From contig CM060733.1 in the NCBI GenBank assembly GCA_030704615.1, positions 29,884,001 to 29,948,000 on the forward strand: 64,000 nt of DNA. Direction: 5' to 3'. The stretch's first letter is position 1. Every line of letters starts with the position of its first letter. The DNA is from Takakia lepidozioides. Its lineage: Eukaryota; Streptophyta; Takakiopsida; Takakiales; Takakiaceae. Shown here one piece after another: positions 59,732 to 64,000 of the stretch. Under the pieces are notes generated by a model. The model worked only from the letters and a program-made list of their open reading frames with translations, was not told the DNA's origin and did no database searches. Made by a program: the position numbers and the translations under genes.

Positions 59732-62700
59732 ATGCCTATATTTAAGTGTCTTGCAAGGGCAACAGCTGTTGAGTTCTCTGCGAGACAGCCCGCAAGCATC
59801 CCGCCGAAAAACGGAAACCCCAATTATGAGTCGTTACGTTTTTGGATGATTTGTCATTCGTTGAGAGGGAGCTATGAAAACCTAACTGCTATCCACTTTT
59901 GCCATTTGCCGGAGGGATGTCTTCGGAGGTTACATTCTGGCGTTCATCATTTCAGGCTCGCCACACTAGAGCATCCCAAGAACGAGAGCGTTTCCATAAA
60001 GAAGAGAGCGAGAAGGCAGTCTTTGTATTTCACGTCTGCTAGGCAGAGGTTGAGGGCGAGAGAGAGGATGAAGAAAGCTAGGAGGGCTTTGAATTTGTCT
60101 GATGGAGAGAGCGATCGCGAGGGGGAGGGTTCTGTGGGCGAAGGGATGGAGAGTCGGGCTGGTAAGGAGCCCATTCTCAACAAGCAGCTTGAGGATCTGT
60201 TGGAGCTGCCTCTATTGCAACCGATACAGGAGGAGGAAGTCGAAAGGGAGAGCGGTGCTCCTGCGGAGGAGGAGGCAACGCAGCAAAGTCCGCAGAAGGG
60301 CCTGCCGACAAGGGGGCGGCCCTCCTCCATGCAACTGTCTTTGCACCCGTTGAAGGAGAAGGCTCAAGCCGAAAGCAGCGTCGGGTTGGGAGAGGAGGAC
60401 ACTTCCAGCGGTGGACAAAGTTTGATCCAAGTGAGTACAGCAGCGCATTGGCTTTAGATGACCTTGTTCCCTGACTCGTAGCAATAAGAAGAGCAGTAAA
60501 AAACATACATTTGAGCCTGTTTGAAGATGACATTGACGATAGCTTAAAACGACATCGCATCATGTCCGCCATTGCATTCGTAAGGGTTTCGAACAATAAG
60601 ACGAGAACAAAGTGATTAAGCTGTCGTTGACGATAGCTTAATTTGCCACCTCCGCGAGGCATAGCCCTTCGTTCTAGCGAGCCCAATGTTGTCTCTGTAT
60701 GAGTGCAGTAGCCTACAATATGTACATGATTAAGATGGCGTTGATGACACCTTAATCTGGGCCTGCAATGCTTACCTTAATTTGGCAGAGAAAGCGGAAG
60801 AAGGCTTGGGAGAGTCAGCGTCCGATCTCATCCGTGGATCCTGCAGTTCAAGAGCAGACCGTGCCAGAGCAGGGTCATGTCGCTCAGGAGGAGGAGGTGC
60901 AAATAATGCAGTGTCCACGATAGGTCTCAGGCACTTAGGAGCAGCAGAAAAACACATAAGTATCTCCGCAATCCGTGAAGGAGAAGAGCCAGGTGGAAGG
61001 CAGAAGGCGTGCAGGGGGGGGGCGGGTCTTCCAACGGAGGAACGAAGCCAGAGAAGGTTAGTTCATACATTCGAATCCATGGTTTTTGCAACACAAAAGA
61101 GTTAGATTGAGGTGTCGCTGACGCCACCTAAAAGGTCACCTTTCCGGGTAATGGTGTACGTAGGAAGGTTAAGATGAAGGAAGATTAAGGTGTCATTGAC
61201 GACATCTTAATATGCCACTGCGTTCAACCAAAAACATTGAAAAAACATCCAAGAACTACAACAGATTAAGCTGTCGTTGACGACATCTTAATATGCCACT
61301 GCATTTGACCTCAAACATGGGGAATTCACCCTAGAAAAACAGTCGATTAAGCTGTCGTTGATGACATCTTAATCTGCCAATGCATTCAACATAAAACATA
61401 AAAAAAAACACCCTACAACTACAGCAGATTAAGGTGGCGTTGACGACATCTTAATCTACTTCTACATTCAGTCCAAAATATGAGAAAAACACCTTACAAC
61501 TGTAGCAGATTAAGGTGTCGTTGACGACATCTTAATCTCCAATGAATTGAACCCAAAACATGAGAAAATCACTCTGGAACTTCAGCAAATTAAGGTGTCG
61601 TTGACGACACCTTAATCTGCCTCTGCAATCAACATAAACATGGGAGAAACACTCTAGAACTACAGCAGATTAAGATGTCGTCAACGACACCTTAATCTGC
61701 CACTGCATTGAACCTCAAACATGGGGAAATCACCCTAGAAAAACAGCAAATTAAGCTGTCGTTGACGACATCTTAATCTTGCCATGAATTGTGTGTCTTA
61801 ACACATTGCATTTTGCAGAAAAAGAGAAAGAAAGCCGGGGGAAGCCAGCCTACAGGGGAAACAGTTGTTCTTGAAGACAGGGACATTGTTGTGGACACCA
61901 ACTATGAAGCCAAGGTGCACTCTCTTATGTACACCACCAAGGTGAACTCAAAGAAAGTCATCAACTCCATGGAAGTGAAAGACGGCACTCTTTTCATTCC
62001 TCTGTGCCGGATGATTTCTATGCCAGCAGTTCGGCCTGCCCTTCACCACAATATCAAGAAGCTACAGGGGGGTTTTATCCATGGGTACTTGAAGGGTTCA
62101 GCTGTGTTTTACGTGTCACTGACTGATATCCAGGGATCTGAGAAATTGGTGGACCTCAATGTAATGGACAGTTGGGACCCGCTTTGGAAAGAAGTGAATA
62201 CGGAGTTTGAGATTGAACTTTCACAGAACTCAGCACACATCCAGTACATGAACAAAATGTTCTTTGTCTGGGATGGCAACCACCGTTTGGTGCCCTGGAT
62301 GGAGTACATCAGCAGGATGTATGCGGAGAACAAAGAGTGGCACTATCGGGTTCAGTCAATGGTCCTCGATCCGGAGGGGAAGTTCACGCAGCTTCTAACT
62401 GCAATGTACGATATTAACAAGTAAGAGTCTTGCCCACTTCTTGTCTCCCATTTCATTGTTCTATCAATCTTCAAACTTTGTCAACTGACCTGTTCGCATT
62501 GCAAGGGGACGGAGACATCCCATGTCACCATCAACATAGTCCATTCCTTGTTTCGTATGCAAAGCATAGGAGTCATGCCATTGGAAACGTTCGCGAGTGT
62601 CTTATCCCCGGACACACTGAAGAAGTGCCAAATGATCAAGAAGACAGAGACTTAGTACAACCTGACAATGGAGGTGTTTCTCGACTACTTGTACGCGGTG

Positions 62701-63555
62701 AGTTTCTGTGCGGACTGCCATTCTTCTTGAATTATGGATATATCATGTTTTTGCTTTGGTTTTGTTGTTCACGAGGGTTACATGGGTTTGTCACATCAAG
62801 AAATAGCAGAAGCGGGAGAACGAGCCAAGCTGGAATATTACGCCACTACAGATAAGGATGAGAGAACGGCAAACGGGGTGGAGGCAAAAATGAAGGCGGA
62901 CATGGATACGTGTAGGAAGAACCTCAAGAGCGTGTTCGACAAACACATTCGAATCGCTGACCCCGGATTGGGAATGGGGTTTCTGGAGCAGATTCGGATC
63001 CACTAGAGCAAGCCCACTAAGCCAGAGATGACACAAGAAAAGCTCCACCGCCTTTCCATTTCCATGGTTGACCCTGCTCAGAAAGTGAGGTGGTTGGAAA
63101 TCTGGAACTCGGATCCGATCATCCGGGATACAAACAATTTCCCAAAACCAATGAAGGACGCTGAGACTGGGGTGGTGACACCTGTCAGCGACCACGCATT
63201 CGACACTTGGTTGCACAAAGCGACCTTCTGGAGCCAGGTGAGAATGTAAAAACATTGTCACTGTTCCAGCAATGAGTACATGTTTTCTTATGTTGATTAA
63301 CTCAAAATTTGGCGGATGGTTGTGCAGCTGGAGAAGCGGGCAATTGATACTGAGAAATCACTGCTGGACTACAAGATCACAATGACCACTCCGAGCATCA
63401 AGTTCCAGTCATACATTCGGAAATGGAGAAGAGAGCTGTGGAAGAATTCACATTGCCAAGTTCACATGTGCGGATTGTTTGCCAAGGTTTGCAACGGCCA
63501 CAGCTTTTCGGGCATCCGTGGCCACACAAATTCAATTGAAAGGATTTTTGGGGGC
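59732..63555 (+). pseudogene. Accessory protein of element 2 with ParB/sulfiredoxin-like GNHR motif
   Basis: Exon-like segments are: about 59,732-60,430 (basic, KKRARRQ, then acidic; donor CAA|GTGAGT), a short one from 60,790 starting RKRKKAWESQ, 61,819-62,420 (starts KKRKKAGGSQ), about 62,490-62,697, about 62,770-63,240 and 63,329-63,550. The 61.8-kb exon contains LQGGFIHGYLKGSAVFYVSL, KLVDLNVMDSWDPLWKEVN and MFFVWDGNHRLVPWMEYI. The GNHR box and its setting resemble the G-x-H/R-R box of ParB/sulfiredoxin-fold proteins. Lesions: TAG in the 62.6-kb exon before YNLTMEVFLDYLYA and TAG 63,004-63,006. The gene is divergent from the transposase, as the methyltransferase-like gene is in element 1. 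Function is inferred only: DNA binding or nucleotide-dependent clamp-like activity would fit the fold. Confidence 0.5.
60520..61785. repeat. 81-bp palindrome array inside the accessory gene of element 2
   Basis: Units start TTAAG at 61,185, 61,266, 61,347, 61,429, 61,510, 61,590, 61,670 and 61,751 (period 80-82 bp). Degenerate units lie near 60,535, 60,620, 60,731 and 61,107. Each contains GCTGTCGTTGACGACATC or a variant, palindromic about GTCGTYRACGAC, followed by spacer words CATTGAACC, AAAACATG and CTACAGCAGA that are also conserved. The array sits in introns of the accessory gene. Confidence 0.9.
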
Positions 63556-63559
63556 TAAA

Positions 63560-64000
63560 ATATCTAGGAGCGCCCTAGGACAGCTAGTAAGATGAAAAGT
63601 GTCACCTACCAACCAAGAATGGACAATATCTTTTCTCATCCAATAGAATTAGATATTTCACCCATCATTTTTTATTGTTTTTCTAGTATATAGGAATAGC
63701 AAGGTGGGCTTGCCCACCACTTCTACTTTTTAGTTTCTTGCTTTGTGTTGTTGTTAGTAGCTTAAGCTTGAGCTTAGTTGGTTGCTTAGAGCTTGCTAGA
63801 AGTTAGCAAAGTTTTTTTTTTTTTTAAAAAAAAAAAATTTAAGCGAAGCTTGGTGGAGGCGATCAAAGGAACTTAGAAGTACTAGTGCTTGTGGCTTAAA
63901 GCTTAGCTAGAAGTTTTAGCAAGCTTGACGGAAGCATTAGTTTGTGGTTTGAGAAGACTAGGGTAGTGAGGAGCTTATACACTAGGTGCTCAAGTTTGTT
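63560..64000. other. LTR-like sequence truncating element 2
   Basis: After 63,555 the coding sequence stops abruptly. The following sequence has TGTCACCTACC near 63,600, a GGTGGGCTTGCCCACC palindrome near 63,702, repeated AGCTTGAGCTTAG words and a T13/A12 inverted run near 63,815-63,838. It is probably part of an LTR or other element continuing beyond the window. No protein is visible. Confidence 0.35.

Larger units (their letters stand above)
55140..63555. mobile_element. Second Mutator-like element with accessory gene (element 2, decayed)
   Basis: A leftward transposase gene (about 59.5 to 56.0 kb) homologous to that of element 1 is divergent from a rightward accessory gene (about 59.7 to 63.55 kb). 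A private palindrome family (arms TTAAGRTGTCGT and ACGACAYCTTAA) flanks the transposase: an array at 55.15-55.86 kb and another inside the accessory gene at 60.5-61.8 kb. Termini and a target duplication were not found. The right side stops near 63,555, where unrelated LTR-like sequence begins, so the limits given are those of recognisable content. Confidence 0.65.

Noticed and set aside
60520-61785. Regularly spaced palindromes resembling a CRISPR array
   Set aside because: The spacers are themselves repeated and similar, the host is a eukaryote, the units are 81-bp tandem repeats and there are no cas genes.

Overview
The window looks like nuclear DNA of a land plant with a large, repeat-rich genome. 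The evidence is spliceosomal genes with many short exons and kilobase introns, a plant-type hexameric polyubiquitin gene, a plant-type ALG12, a decayed DYW-class PPR gene, Copia/LINE/hAT/MULE relics and tRNA-headed SINEs. The DYW retro-relic and the style of the transposons fit a seedless plant such as a fern, lycophyte or bryophyte. I cannot fix the species from sequence alone.

Layout. 0-2.5 kb: no recognisable gene, with a perfect palindrome and GGATGAAT clusters. 2.6-5.4 kb: frameshifted open frames, one carrying a coiled coil and a RING-like zinc cluster. 7,093-15,434: a complete 8.3-kb Mutator-like DNA transposon (element 1) with terminal inverted repeats and an 8-bp target duplication. 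It carries two divergent genes, one methyltransferase-like and one transposase, around a 2-kb block of palindromic repeats. 16-20 kb: SINE head, minisatellite, PPR-DYW pseudogene inside a diverged repeated block. 20.8-25.4 kb (minus): an RNase III plus dsRBD protein. 27.9-33.1 kb: Copia relic, and two copies of a hAT-type non-autonomous element on either side of a dead WrbA/FQR1 quinone reductase gene. 34.0-39.3 kb (minus): a G-patch protein of the Arabidopsis At1g63980 type. It is divergent from the polyubiquitin gene (40.0-41.4 kb, plus). 43.0-52 kb (minus): ALG12 mannosyltransferase, nearly fully resolved. 52.7-53.5 kb (plus): small unknown protein. 55.1-63.5 kb: a second, decayed Mutator-like element (element 2).

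How parts fit together. The four cellular genes (RNase III-like, G-patch, polyubiquitin, ALG12) are unrelated housekeeping-type genes. The noteworthy system is the pair of Mutator-like elements. Both have a transposase divergent from a second, non-transposase gene, and both carry arrays of near-perfect palindromes private to that element. Element 1's second gene encodes a permuted amino-methyltransferase fold. Element 2's second gene encodes a protein with a ParB/sulfiredoxin-like GNHR motif. I propose these are different parts of one accessory protein family. The layout is analogous to VANDAL elements, in which VANC proteins bind repeats inside their own transposon to counter silencing. That last step is inference.
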